Assembly: GCA_019420525.1 (NCBI GenBank)
Contig: JAHZHA010000033.1
Coordinates: forward strand, 16,223-80,222
DNA length: 64,000 nt
Source of the DNA: Bacillota bacterium
Lineage (GTDB): Bacteria > Bacillota > Clostridia > Peptostreptococcales > Anaerovoracaceae
Direction: 5' to 3'
In this document: positions 41,823 through 50,760 of the stretch, in pieces
Layout: each line of letters opens with the position of its first letter
How positions within the stretch are numbered: the first letter of the stretch is position 1
Program-made: the position numbers and the translations under genes
The notes under the pieces: generated by a model
The model's database searches: none
What the model saw: the letters and a program-made list of their open reading frames with translations, nothing else
Told to the model about the DNA's origin: nothing

Positions 41823-42959
41823 ATGGTAACAGATGTATTTAAAGATTTTTTTCTGAGTACCGGCCTGCTGAATCTGGATCTGAAGAGTTTTACGATGATC
41901 GTCGTGGCGCTGATCTTTATCTATCTCGCCATCAAGAAGGGATTTGAGCCGCTGCTGCTGGTACCCATCGGCTTCGGCATGCTGCTGTCGAATATTCCGC
42001 TTACGGGTATTTTTGACGCTCCGGCAGGTGATGCGGCAGGCGGCCTGTTCTATTATTTCTATAAGCTGGATGAAATCGGAATTCTGCCGCCTCTGGTCTT
42101 CATGGGCATAGGGGCGATGACCGACTTTTCTCCGCTGCTCGCCAGTCCGAAATCGCTCCTTCTCGGAGCAGCGGCACAGTTCGGTATTTTTATCACTTTT
42201 GCCGGAGCTTCAGCCAGCGGATTTTTCTCCGCACAACAGGCGTCCGCCATCGGAATCATCGGCGGAGCTGACGGCCCGACGGCCATTCTGGTAGCGCTGA
42301 AACTGGCGCCGGAACTTCTGGGTGCCATCGCGGTCTGCGCTTATTCCTATATGGCGCTGATTCCGATTATACAGCCGCCGATCATGCGGCTTCTCACCAC
42401 AGAAAAGGAGCGGTCCATCCGCATGGATCCGCCGCGTCAGGTGAGCAAAAATGAAAAGATTTTGTTCCCGATCGTATCGACGATCGTAACCGTCATTCTT
42501 CTGCCGTCGGCAGCATCGCTGATCGGTATGCTGATGATGGGAAATCTGCTGAGAGAGAGCGGCGTTACGGGAAGACTTTCGGAGACAGCGCAGAATGCTC
42601 TGATCAATATCGTCACGATTCTTCTGGGCCTGTCCGTGGGCGCATCGGCCAGGGCGGATCTTTTCCTGAGAAAGGATACACTTTTCATTCTGGTGCTGGG
42701 TATTGTGGCTTTCGCCGGAGGAACGGCAGGAGGCGTCATCTTCGCGAAGATCATGAACCTCTTCAGCAAGAAAAAGATCAATCCTCTCATCGGAGCGGCA
42801 GGCGTATCGGCAGTACCTATGGCAGCGCGTGTTGCGCATAAGGAAGGCCAGCGCGTGGATCCCAACAATTACCTGCTGATGCATGCTATGGGACCGAATG
42901 TGGCAGGCGTCATCGGATCTGCTGTAGTAGCGGGTATTTTCCTGAATCTGTTCGGCTGA
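41823..42959 (+). CDS. Na+-translocating decarboxylase beta subunit
   Basis: A 378-residue membrane subunit (OadB/MmdB/GcdB family) that decarboxylates carboxybiotin and pumps Na+ outward. Conserved segments are GIGAMTDFSPLLASPKSLLLGAAAQFG, with the functional Asp, GIIGGADGPTAI, SYMALIPIIQPPIMRLLTT and AAGVSAVPMAARVAHK. About ten membrane segments. This completes the alpha-gamma-biotin-beta set and so a primary sodium pump. Confidence 0.94.
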   Translation: MVTDVFKDFFLSTGLLNLDLKSFTMIVVALIFIYLAIKKGFEPLLLVPIGFGMLLSNIPLTGIFDAPAGDAAGGLFYYFYKLDEIGILPPLVFMGIGAMTDFSPLLASPKSLLLGAAAQFGIFITFAGASASGFFSAQQASAIGIIGGADGPTAILVALKLAPELLGAIAVCAYSYMALIPIIQPPIMRLLTTEKERSIRMDPPRQVSKNEKILFPIVSTIVTVILLPSAASLIGMLMMGNLLRESGVTGRLSETAQNALINIVTILLGLSVGASARADLFLRKDTLFILVLGIVAFAGGTAGGVIFAKIMNLFSKKKINPLIGAAGVSAVPMAARVAHKEGQRVDPNNYLLMHAMGPNVAGVIGSAVVAGIFLNLFG

Positions 42960-43429
42960 GTTTACCGGAATGCGGATGGAAAGAAAACAGAATATCTCGA
43001 AATAAAAAGCGCGAATCAAAAGACGGATTCCGGGGATGTATTTCACAATCCCGGAAAACTGTCTTCATACAGAGGCGGGCGGCGGAAGCCGTCCGCTTTT
43101 TTTGTCCTGTTGACGAATTATTCTGATTGAAGAAAAAAGTATCACACCGTTTTCTATGAGAGAACTGGCCTGCAGACTGAAAATGCGGCATCTTCGTACA
43201 GAATGCCGGCAGTCTGCGTCTGAGCGAAAATAGAAAAAAGATGAATATTACAAAACTTGATTCAAACGAAAGACACGAGTCCTGGATTCGTGTCTTTTCT
43301 TTTTTTGTATAAAACAATTTATTTCGGAGGAGCACGGATTAAAAAAGAAAGCTGCATGTATAATCAGGCGTCAGGACCCGGAAAATAAGGAAGAAATTAT
43401 TAATTTCGGAGGAAAAGGAGAACAGAGAT
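42960..43429 (+). other. Intergenic region with two terminators and a long hairpin
   Basis: Terminator 1: GCGGGCGGC (43075-43083) / GCCGTCCGC (43088-43096) plus seven T, closing the decarboxylase operon. Terminator 2: AAAGACACGA (43269-43278) / TCGTGTCTTT (43288-43297) plus T-run. Between them GCAGACT/AGTCTGC with inner CGGCAT/ATGCCG forms an imperfect hairpin (about 43174-43219), and no gene is seen. Before the recombinase, TATAAT occurs at 43359-43364 with a poor -35. Confidence 0.75.
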
Positions 43430-44272
43430 ATGAAAGAAAGAATCACGGAGCGCGACATCAGAGAGTTCTGCGCTCATCTTCAGGAAAATGAGAAGAGCGG
43501 CGGAACCGTGCAGAAGTATCTGCGGGATCTGCTGGCTTTCCGGAGATATGTGGGACCGGATGTCGTTACAAAAGAAAGTGTAAAAAAATGGAAAGAATTT
43601 CTGCTGGACAGGGGTTATGCGGTATCTACGGTAAATTCGATGCTGACGGCAGTCAACCGCTTTCTGAGATTTTCCGGTATGGAAGCGTGTTGTGTCCGCC
43701 GGCTGAGACACCAGAAGCTGATCTTCAGCGATGAAAAACGGGAGCTGACGCGGAAAGAGTATTTCCGGCTGCTGAATACGGCGGAAAAACAGGGGAAACG
43801 GCGGCTGAGTCTGGTGATGCAGACGATCTGCTCCACGGGAATCCGCGTGTCGGAGTTGAAATATATTACGGTGCAGTCACTGAAGTCCGGGAGATCCGAA
43901 GTGAAATGTAAGGGAAAGATCAGGGTGATTTTTCTTCCGGCGAAACTCCGGCAGAAGCTGAAAGAATACTGCCGGAAACAGGATGTTCAGAACGGTCCCG
44001 TGTTCGTGACGAAAGGAGGGCGGGAACTCGACCGATCAAACATCTGGAGAGAGATGAAGAAACTGTGTGAAACGGCGGGAGTTGCCCACACAAAAGTTTT
44101 TCCGCACAATCTCCGTCATCTTTTTGCGAAAATTTTTTATTCAGCGGAAAAGGATATCGCGAAGCTGGCCGATCTGCTGGGACACAGCAGCATCGAGACC
44201 ACGCGGATTTATGTGAGAGAAAGCGGAACGGAGCATGGAAGAAAAATGGAACGTCTGCATCTTCTGTTGTGA
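43430..44272 (+). CDS. Tyrosine recombinase, catalytically complete (probable DNA invertase)
   Basis: A 280-residue site-specific recombinase. The N-terminal core-binding SAM-like domain (about 5-85) includes YAVSTVNSMLTAVNRFLRFSG. The catalytic domain has the whole active set: Arg139 (STGIRVSEL), Lys163 (KGKIRV), His226 and Arg229 (FPHNLRHLFA), His252 (LLGHSSIETT) and Tyr261 (RIYVRES). AAAGGAGAACAGAGAT precedes the ATG. Its stop lies 19 bp before the left 28-bp inverted repeat of the switch, so it is the obvious candidate to invert that segment. No phage or conjugation genes are near. Confidence 0.93.
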   Translation: MKERITERDIREFCAHLQENEKSGGTVQKYLRDLLAFRRYVGPDVVTKESVKKWKEFLLDRGYAVSTVNSMLTAVNRFLRFSGMEACCVRRLRHQKLIFSDEKRELTRKEYFRLLNTAEKQGKRRLSLVMQTICSTGIRVSELKYITVQSLKSGRSEVKCKGKIRVIFLPAKLRQKLKEYCRKQDVQNGPVFVTKGGRELDRSNIWREMKKLCETAGVAHTKVFPHNLRHLFAKIFYSAEKDIAKLADLLGHSSIETTRIYVRESGTEHGRKMERLHLLL

Positions 44273-44291
44273 AAATAGAAGAAAATAAAAA

Positions 44292-44319
44292 AACAACAAA
44301 ATTGTCATTTTGTTGTTAC
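44292..44319 (+). repeat. Left 28-bp inverted repeat of the invertible segment (IRL)
   Basis: The 28 bases match the reverse complement of 44629-44656 exactly. The repeat is itself a dyad: AACAACAAAAT, four-base centre TGTC, ATTTTGTTGTT, then AC. Two inverted 11-bp arms around a short asymmetric core is the usual layout of a tyrosine recombinase crossover site. The bases beyond the 28 differ on both sides. Confidence 0.93.
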
Positions 44320-44447
44320 CGGAATTTAAAACAGCTCATTTGAAACGGAAAGCGAGTTTCGATTGTTACATAACGAGCCAGCGTGACAGAAAAATCTTCA
44401 TGGAAATGCCGGCTACAATATGCTCTCCGTAAAATATTTTCTATTTA

Positions 44448-44453
44448 ATTATA
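44448..44453 (-). promoter_or_regulatory. Candidate -10 element of the switch promoter
   Basis: TATAAT on the minus strand inside the AT-rich part of the segment. The -35 region at 17 bp (AACACA) is poor, so activation or another sigma factor would be needed. Confidence 0.35.
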
Positions 44454-44511
44454 ACTTATGATCCGGCGTTTGTGTTGTAATTTTTTATCCCGAATACGAA
44501 TTTGAAAACAG

Positions 44512-44570
44512 GCATGACAAAAAATCCGAAGAATTCCAGTATCTTCGGAATTTTGTCATGTCTTTTTTTT
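44512..44570 (+). terminator. Terminator inside the invertible segment
   Basis: GCATGACAAAA...TCCGAAGA (44512-44532) pairs with TCTTCGGA...TTTTGTCATGT (44542-44561), about 20 pairs, then TCTTTTTTTT. In the present orientation it faces the second recombinase-like gene and the surface protein gene. Confidence 0.88.
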
Positions 44571-44628
44571 CTGAAAAAATTTCTTTCCTCTTTTACATCC
44601 TCCTGAAAAAAGAACTGATCTACGGATT

Positions 44629-44656
44629 GTAACAACAAAATGACAATTTTGTTGTT
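44629..44656 (-). repeat. Right 28-bp inverted repeat of the invertible segment (IRR)
   Basis: Exact reverse complement of 44292-44319. The core here reads GACA instead of TGTC, which fixes the two sites as inverted rather than direct, so recombination would invert, not delete. It ends 37 bp before the next start codon. Confidence 0.93.
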
Positions 44657-44693
44657 GCCTTTGTTCCAGGCGATATCAGGAGATGATGCATTT

Positions 44694-45554
44694 ATGAAAA
44701 AAGATATGGAGCCGTACAGGGAGTCAGCCGAATTATCTGAAGCGACAGAAGAGATGAGAATAACGCAGACCACAGAATTGACGGCAGATATCTTACGGTC
44801 ATTTTTCCTGTTTCTGGAAGAGAAAAAACGCAGCGACGGGACGCGAGAACTGTACGAGAGAGCTGTGAAAATGCTCGTCGATTTTCTTCCCGACGGGCGG
44901 ACGCTGGACAGCAAAATTCTCGAGCAGTGGAAACAGTATCTGATCGACTCCGGATATGCTCTGAGAACTATCAATTCGAGAATTTCTGCGCTGAACAGTC
45001 TGATGAAATTTATCGGTCGAAGAGATCTTCAGCTGTCTCCTCTGACACTGCCGGAAACGGAGATACAGCCGGAGTTGACGAGGAGGGAATATCTCCGTCT
45101 TCTGAATGCGGCAAAGCTGAAGGGAAACGAGCGCACCTATTTCATCATAAAGACGATCTGCTGCGGAGGAATTCACGTTCAGGAAATTCCCGAGATTACG
45201 GTGGAAGTCGTGAAAACAGATCTGTTTCCCGGGCGTCGGGCGGAGAAACAGAGACTGCATCTTCCGTCCGTTTTAAAAAAAGATCTTCTGGATTACGCGG
45301 AACGTCAGGGGATCAGATCCGGACATCTTTTCGTCACAAAATACGGTACCCCCGTCAGCAGAACGAATATAAACAACAGCATACGGCGTCTGTGCAAAGA
45401 CGCACAGGTCGATGCCGAGAAATGCAATTCTCAGTGTCTTCTGAAGCTGAGGAAACGCACGTTTGAGGAAATTCAGAACAGCATCTCTCTTCTGGTGGAG
45501 CAGGCCCACGACCGGATCCTGGAACAGGAGGAAATCGCTGCGGGATGGGAGTGA
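44694..45554 (+). CDS. Tyrosine recombinase-like protein with lost catalytic residues
   Basis: A 286-residue paralogue of the upstream recombinase. The core-binding domain is well preserved (GYALRTINSRISALNSLMKFIG; TRREYLRLLNAAKLKG). In the catalytic domain the first Arg is His161 (CGGIHVQEI), the HxxR box reads SQCLLKLR, and the C-terminus (RILEQEEIAAGWE) has neither the GH box nor the nucleophilic Tyr. It could bind the same sites without cutting, acting as a directionality or regulatory factor, or it may be decaying. ATG 44694 with AGGAG 11 nt upstream. The frame is intact and selection for function is plausible. Confidence 0.88.
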   Translation: MKKDMEPYRESAELSEATEEMRITQTTELTADILRSFFLFLEEKKRSDGTRELYERAVKMLVDFLPDGRTLDSKILEQWKQYLIDSGYALRTINSRISALNSLMKFIGRRDLQLSPLTLPETEIQPELTRREYLRLLNAAKLKGNERTYFIIKTICCGGIHVQEIPEITVEVVKTDLFPGRRAEKQRLHLPSVLKKDLLDYAERQGIRSGHLFVTKYGTPVSRTNINNSIRRLCKDAQVDAEKCNSQCLLKLRKRTFEEIQNSISLLVEQAHDRILEQEEIAAGWE

Positions 45555-45588
45555 AGCCCGGGAAGCCGGAAGTTTGGAGATAGAAAAA

Positions 45589-45723
45589 ATGAAATCGATA
45601 AAGGAGGGAGAGATATGCGGAATCTATTTTTGCGGAACCGGATTCGTGCAGATCCCCGGGGATGAAAGGAAAAAAGAAAAGAGTCTGTTGAAATCCGATT
45701 ATAAAAAACGGAATACAGGCTGA
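45589..45723 (+). CDS. Possible 44-residue small protein
   Basis: A short open frame between the recombinase-like gene and the surface protein gene, starting MKSIKEGEICGIYFCGTG and ending in a Lys-rich stretch. GGAGA lies 9 bp upstream. A better SD (AAGGAGG, 45601-45607) inside it serves another ATG at 45615 that encodes only 16 residues. No family was recognised; it may be non-coding leader sequence. Confidence 0.25.
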   Translation: MKSIKEGEICGIYFCGTGFVQIPGDERKKEKSLLKSDYKKRNTG

Positions 45724-45760
45724 AAAAGAAAAAACCCCTTTGAAATGAGGAGGATTAGTT

Positions 45761-48700
45761 ATGAAAAAACGATTGTTATCTGTAATACTGGCGTTGTGTA
45801 TGATTATTACAATGACGCCGGCTGCAGCGTTTGCGACGGGTGGAGGTGACGCTTCAACGGGTTCGGAAGTTGCTGAAAATGTGCAGTTAGATAAAACAGC
45901 AACTGACCTCGAGAATGACCAGACGGAGGTGACGCTGACCGTCGGCGCAACACAAACCACAACAGCGGCTGACGTTGTGTTTGTGCTGGACAAGTCGACC
46001 AGCATAAATGTAAAAAACGAAGCATTGGCAATGCTGGATGAACTGAAGGATTATACGACAGACAATAATCTGCAGGTGAATGTCGGCGTTGTCACTTTCA
46101 ACAGGGTTGCCAATAATGAAGGATACAACCTTGATCTGACTGAGTTAAATGATGATAGTTATCAAGAGATTGCAGGCATTTTTGCAAAAGATCTTTCAGG
46201 TGGTACTAATATTGAAGCTGGTATCCGTGCCGGCATGGCGATGCTTGAGAAGAATACCGATGTCTTGCCAGAAAACAAGCATCTGGTGCTGGTAACGGAT
46301 GGTGTGACTTACCTTTGGGGCACAGGAGATAATCCCCAGACAATGTATGTCCAGTTTGAAGGAGCAGATAATGCAACCCAAATTTGGAGCAGCAACAGTA
46401 CTGCTGCCAGTGTGATTGATAAAGATTTCTTTAAGATCACACAATTGGATTATGTAAAGTCGTTTGCAAATCCGGCTCAATGGATGCAGGATAATGTGGA
46501 ATTGACAGATGTTATAAATACATATCAAACGAATCAGGACACCAATCCTGAAAGATATGTTTCTATCGAAAAAAATACCAAATATACTTCTAATGATGCT
46601 GCGATTTATATGGCTGGAAAGGCATGGAAGGAGGCCGCGAATGCAGGATATCAGCTATATGCGTTTGCATCTGATAAATATGCAAAAGGCACAGACGCCG
46701 ACTTAAACAAAGAAGGCTATTATCCATGGGCATCTGCATTTATCGGTAACTTGGATGCGATAGGTGGTTTCTCCTCCATCTTTGACGAAGATGACCCGAA
46801 TGATTATTCCGGCATGTTCGATGGTGTGAAAAATACAGTTCTGTATGAAATCATGAGCGGCTACATCAATGATGTAATTGGCGATGATTTCTATCTGACA
46901 GATGCAGCTGGCATCTCGGCGGGCACCTTTGAGCTTACAGCAGGCGGTGCAAAGCAGGCAGCCAGTGTTGATTCTGCAGATTCTAATGTGGTTAACTTCG
47001 GTTCTCCCGATGAATCCGACGTCTATCCATATGTTTTGACGTATTATCCGAATGGAAAGGCTTCAGATTCCCGCGAGCAGTTTGATCTTGCGATCAATGT
47101 ACCAGTCGAAAGCACTAAACCCCTCAAACTGACCTATAATCTGACGCTGAAGAATAAAGAAACCGCTTCCGGAATGTATTCTGTTCCCACCAATGAAGAG
47201 GCAACTCTGACGTATACTCCCACCATTGGCAATGAGACCAGCGAAGAATTCCCTGTTCCGGATGTGACTTACACGGTCAATGATATTCCGGTTACACCTC
47301 CTTCCTGGGATATTTCAAAGTCCAAGACGGCAACCAATCTGGACGCCAATTATGAGTCCGATGTGACGCTGGCGCTGCCTGCGGCGGATTATGAGCGGAC
47401 GATGGATGTCGTGTTCGTCATCGACGATACCCACGCCGGTTCCACGATCTTTGAAGATGCGGTCAATACTTTGCTCAATGAGCTGGCCGAAAAAGACACC
47501 ATGGATATAAATGTGGGGATCGTTGCATTTGACGCAGTTTCCCGCGATTGGCTGAGTGCAACCAGCAGTGGGAAATACAGTGGACTGGTTGATTTAAAGG
47601 ATGACGACGCCTTGACAGCGCTTGAGACGGCTGTATCCACGCAGCTCAACTATGATGGGACTGGATACACAATGAAAGTTGGCGGCACCAATACCGAATG
47701 GGCTGTTGACATGGCACAGGACATGCTTGCCGAGGGTTCCGGTGAGGAAAAATACCTCATCATGTTCAGCGATCTTTACGGTTATATTTACCGTGGGGAT
47801 CTGACAATCGATGGCACAACGTATTCGAATGTGCCGGTAAGCAAGCGCATCGGTCAATGGGATCAGGGGTCCATGTCTATGGGAACTCAGTACACGACTT
47901 TCGCAGATGCGTATACAAACAGAACAGCGAGTGATACGACACCGGACGGCTTCTTCCGTGACTCTTCCTGGGTCAACTACTGGAGCATATACGGCAATGT
48001 TTCAGTGGTACCTGTTAATACGATTGCTGACAAATATCAGGTTGGTTCCGGTACATTCTCCGGCTTTGAAAAATCCCTGTGTCTGACCTATGATAATCTG
48101 AAAGAGGCTGCTCGGACAGCGCATGTTATCGTGGTTAATAACAGCTTTCCAATCGGTGATGCGCCTACGGCCAGATCGATGGTACAGGAAATGCTTGACA
48201 GGCTGGAAAAAGAAGATGGCACGGTTAAGACTTACCGGTATCAGACGGGCAGTGCCGATGGTGCGTTGTCCGGTGAGGCGGCAGCAGGCGTATTTGACGG
48301 AATCCGTGAGGATTTGGTGCAGCTGGTAGATGCCGGATCTGAGGTCGTGGATGTTATCGGAAAAGGTGAGGACGGAAACGGCATAGCCTATGATTTTGAT
48401 TTTATCAATGATATTTCGAACTTGAAACTCACCGTAAATGGAAGCGACTTGAACGTAGAGTCCATTGAATCTCAGGATGATGCGACTGCAAGCTATGGCT
48501 TTGGTAAAACTGAGGCAGGCGGTTATCAATTTGTCCTTAACTATTACCAGAACGGTACGGCGACTCAGTCCGGTGAACATTTCGTATGGAAGATCAATGT
48601 TCCCGTCACCAAGGATGCTCCGGTCCAGCTGACCTACTCCGTAAAGCTGACAAATCCGCAGACTTCACCTGGAACATACGGAAAGTACGATGCAGACGGC

Positions 48701-50716
48701 AGCGAGAACTATGATGGTTTGCTGACTAACAATTCGGCTACTCTGTATCCTGTTGATTCGAACGGAGAAGATGGAATGGAGGAAGTATTTGCCCAACCGA
48801 CAGTTTCTTATGAGGTAACAGGTCCCATCGAAATTTCTCCGGCGGATATTACCATTTACATGGGTGGTGCCGGTTATGAAGGTACAGTGAATGAAAGTGG
48901 GGAACTTGGGGATGATGGACAGATTATTTCTGAAAATGGCTTTCCGGAACCTGGTTTTATCATTACTCTGCCTGAGACATTAAAAGATATTGATATAGAC
49001 GATCTTCAACTGCAGTACAAAGACGGAGAGACCGAATACAATTGGAAATTTGAAATGTATGGGCCGGGAGAACATGAGGTATACCGTATTGTGCCATCAG
49101 AGGGAACTGCGAAACGTCCTGTACGTATGCAGTTCACAAAAACGGTGGATAGTGAGGAAATCACTATCGACAAGGATGAATTTACCTTTGAAGAAAATCT
49201 GAATGAGACTCTTACGATGAAAGTTTATGGTGAGGGGATTGAAGAGGAAAAAGTAAGATTTATTTATAATGGTAAAGAATATCCGATAACTGTCGGAGAA
49301 GGAGAGCTTACTGTCCGTGGAACGACTGGTAACGTACAGTACGGTCAGTTGAATCAGGAGATCAATGAAAGTGATCCAGGTTTGTCTGCACCGGAAGATA
49401 CGCTTTATTACATCAACGGAAGTGCTGTTCAGGTTGAGACTGCAGGTGAGAACAAAGCGGATATCGCTCTTTTGTTTGACGATATCATTGAGAATGGTTC
49501 CGGTGAGGAAAATACTCAGCTTCTCCAGGATCGCGCAGATGAAGTTCTGAAAGAATCGGATGTTCTGACGGGCAGCGGTACTCGTCACTATGAATCAAAA
49601 TATCTTGATCTGGTAGACACAAATAACGGCAATGCCTGGCTCAGTTCAAGCGAACCGGTAACTGTTTACTGGCCGCTTCCGGATAATACCACTGAAAATA
49701 CTAAATTTGAGATTCTTCATTTTACAGGTATGCATCGTGAAATGGGAACAGACTATATAGCCGATGCCATTGAAAACTGCGTTATTGAAACTGTGGAAAT
49801 CAAAGAAGTGACAGACTCACATATTGTATTTGACGTTGATCCGCTTGAAATGAATGAAGAAGGAAATATTACGAGCGGAGGTTTTTCACCGTTTATGCTG
49901 ATCTGGGAGACGGAAGAGAGCTCCGGCGGCGGTGGCGGCGGTAGTTCTACGCCGGAACTGAACAAAGAAGATCATTTTGCATACATCATCGGATATCCGG
50001 TAGATTACAGAACAGGAGAAGCGACAGAGGATAAGAGTCTCTGGCCGGTGAAGCCGCAGAATAATATTACCAGAGCGGAAGTTGCCACTATTTTCTTCCG
50101 TATGCTCACAGATGAAAGCCGCAGTGAATACTGGAAGCAGTCGAATTCGTATTCAGATGTGGACGGAGAAGCGTGGTACAATAATGCTGTATCCACGCTG
50201 TCAAATGCGGGCATTCTCACTGGTTATGAGGATGGGTCTTTCCGTCCGAATGATCCGATCAGTCGTGCGGAATTTGCAACTATATCGGCCAGATTCAGCG
50301 ATGTGGAATTCGACGGAAGCAATAATTTCAGTGATGTTCCGGACAGCTACTGGGCGGCAAAATATATCGCGCTGGCAGAATATCTGGGATGGATCGACGG
50401 TTATCCTGACGGAACGTTTAAACCAGATCAGAATATCACACGTGCAGAATCCATGAAGCTGGTAAATGAAGTACTTGATCGTACGCCGGATGCAGATCAG
50501 ATGCTCGATGAAATGATCAAATGGCCGGATAATGACGAGAACGCATGGTACTATGCAGATGTTCAGGAAGCTACGAATTCTCACGAATATCAGCGCAAAG
50601 ACAGCAACTCCTCTGAAAAGTGGACATCTATTCTTGAAGTTCGCGACTGGGCGGAACTGGAACGCCAATGGTCTGACGCAAATTCATCGGAAAATCCCGG
50701 AAATGTAATGCGTTAA
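45761..50716 (+). CDS. Secreted vWA-domain surface protein with SLH anchor
   Basis: A 1651-residue cell-wall protein. Signal peptide 1-25 (cleavage near AFA). vWA domain 1 from about residue 70 has a complete MIDAS (Asp77-Ser79-Ser81, GGTN, VTDGV). vWA domain 2 from about 548 has a degenerate site (VFVIDDTHAGS). Each is followed by a related beta module sharing INVPV...LTY and a TLYP-like strand, so the architecture is a duplication. A Gly5 linker (about 1387) leads to three SLH repeats (NNITRAEVATIFFRM; GSFRPNDPISRAEFAT; GTFKPDQNITRAESMK) that bind wall polymers. Adhesion is likely. GAGGAGGATTAGTT precedes the ATG. Base composition is more AT-rich than its neighbours. Confidence 0.9.
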   Translation: MKKRLLSVILALCMIITMTPAAAFATGGGDASTGSEVAENVQLDKTATDLENDQTEVTLTVGATQTTTAADVVFVLDKSTSINVKNEALAMLDELKDYTTDNNLQVNVGVVTFNRVANNEGYNLDLTELNDDSYQEIAGIFAKDLSGGTNIEAGIRAGMAMLEKNTDVLPENKHLVLVTDGVTYLWGTGDNPQTMYVQFEGADNATQIWSSNSTAASVIDKDFFKITQLDYVKSFANPAQWMQDNVELTDVINTYQTNQDTNPERYVSIEKNTKYTSNDAAIYMAGKAWKEAANAGYQLYAFASDKYAKGTDADLNKEGYYPWASAFIGNLDAIGGFSSIFDEDDPNDYSGMFDGVKNTVLYEIMSGYINDVIGDDFYLTDAAGISAGTFELTAGGAKQAASVDSADSNVVNFGSPDESDVYPYVLTYYPNGKASDSREQFDLAINVPVESTKPLKLTYNLTLKNKETASGMYSVPTNEEATLTYTPTIGNETSEEFPVPDVTYTVNDIPVTPPSWDISKSKTATNLDANYESDVTLALPAADYERTMDVVFVIDDTHAGSTIFEDAVNTLLNELAEKDTMDINVGIVAFDAVSRDWLSATSSGKYSGLVDLKDDDALTALETAVSTQLNYDGTGYTMKVGGTNTEWAVDMAQDMLAEGSGEEKYLIMFSDLYGYIYRGDLTIDGTTYSNVPVSKRIGQWDQGSMSMGTQYTTFADAYTNRTASDTTPDGFFRDSSWVNYWSIYGNVSVVPVNTIADKYQVGSGTFSGFEKSLCLTYDNLKEAARTAHVIVVNNSFPIGDAPTARSMVQEMLDRLEKEDGTVKTYRYQTGSADGALSGEAAAGVFDGIREDLVQLVDAGSEVVDVIGKGEDGNGIAYDFDFINDISNLKLTVNGSDLNVESIESQDDATASYGFGKTEAGGYQFVLNYYQNGTATQSGEHFVWKINVPVTKDAPVQLTYSVKLTNPQTSPGTYGKYDADGSENYDGLLTNNSATLYPVDSNGEDGMEEVFAQPTVSYEVTGPIEISPADITIYMGGAGYEGTVNESGELGDDGQIISENGFPEPGFIITLPETLKDIDIDDLQLQYKDGETEYNWKFEMYGPGEHEVYRIVPSEGTAKRPVRMQFTKTVDSEEITIDKDEFTFEENLNETLTMKVYGEGIEEEKVRFIYNGKEYPITVGEGELTVRGTTGNVQYGQLNQEINESDPGLSAPEDTLYYINGSAVQVETAGENKADIALLFDDIIENGSGEENTQLLQDRADEVLKESDVLTGSGTRHYESKYLDLVDTNNGNAWLSSSEPVTVYWPLPDNTTENTKFEILHFTGMHREMGTDYIADAIENCVIETVEIKEVTDSHIVFDVDPLEMNEEGNITSGGFSPFMLIWETEESSGGGGGGSSTPELNKEDHFAYIIGYPVDYRTGEATEDKSLWPVKPQNNITRAEVATIFFRMLTDESRSEYWKQSNSYSDVDGEAWYNNAVSTLSNAGILTGYEDGSFRPNDPISRAEFATISARFSDVEFDGSNNFSDVPDSYWAAKYIALAEYLGWIDGYPDGTFKPDQNITRAESMKLVNEVLDRTPDADQMLDEMIKWPDNDENAWYYADVQEATNSHEYQRKDSNSSEKWTSILEVRDWAELERQWSDANSSENPGNVMR

Positions 50717-50760
50717 ATCAGAAGGGTATGATCAAAAAAATTGAATATCTGAAATTTTGG

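Larger units (their letters stand above)
44320..44628. mobile_element. 309-bp invertible promoter/terminator segment (predicted)
   Basis: The segment is bounded by perfect 28-bp inverted repeats and by two recombinase-family genes. It has no convincing gene. It carries a strong rightward terminator (44512-44570) and, on the minus strand, TATAAT (44453-44448) within an AT-rich stretch but without a clear -35. As drawn, rightward transcription is blocked and the candidate promoter points left. Inversion would reverse both. That inversion takes place is inferred from architecture. Confidence 0.8.

Noticed and set aside
44292..44656. The two 28-bp repeats read as ordinary terminators or as transposon ends
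   Set aside because: Exact identity of two inverted copies 309 bp apart is not expected of terminators, and there is no transposase or target duplication. Two recombinase-family genes flank them.
44456..44974. Minus-strand open frame crossing the right inverted repeat
   Set aside because: It runs antisense to the recombinase-like gene and through the terminator; no SD or motif.
43430..45554. Tyrosine recombinases as integrases of a prophage or ICE
   Set aside because: No phage, relaxase, conjugation or attachment-site direct repeats were seen, and neither gene adjoins a tRNA.
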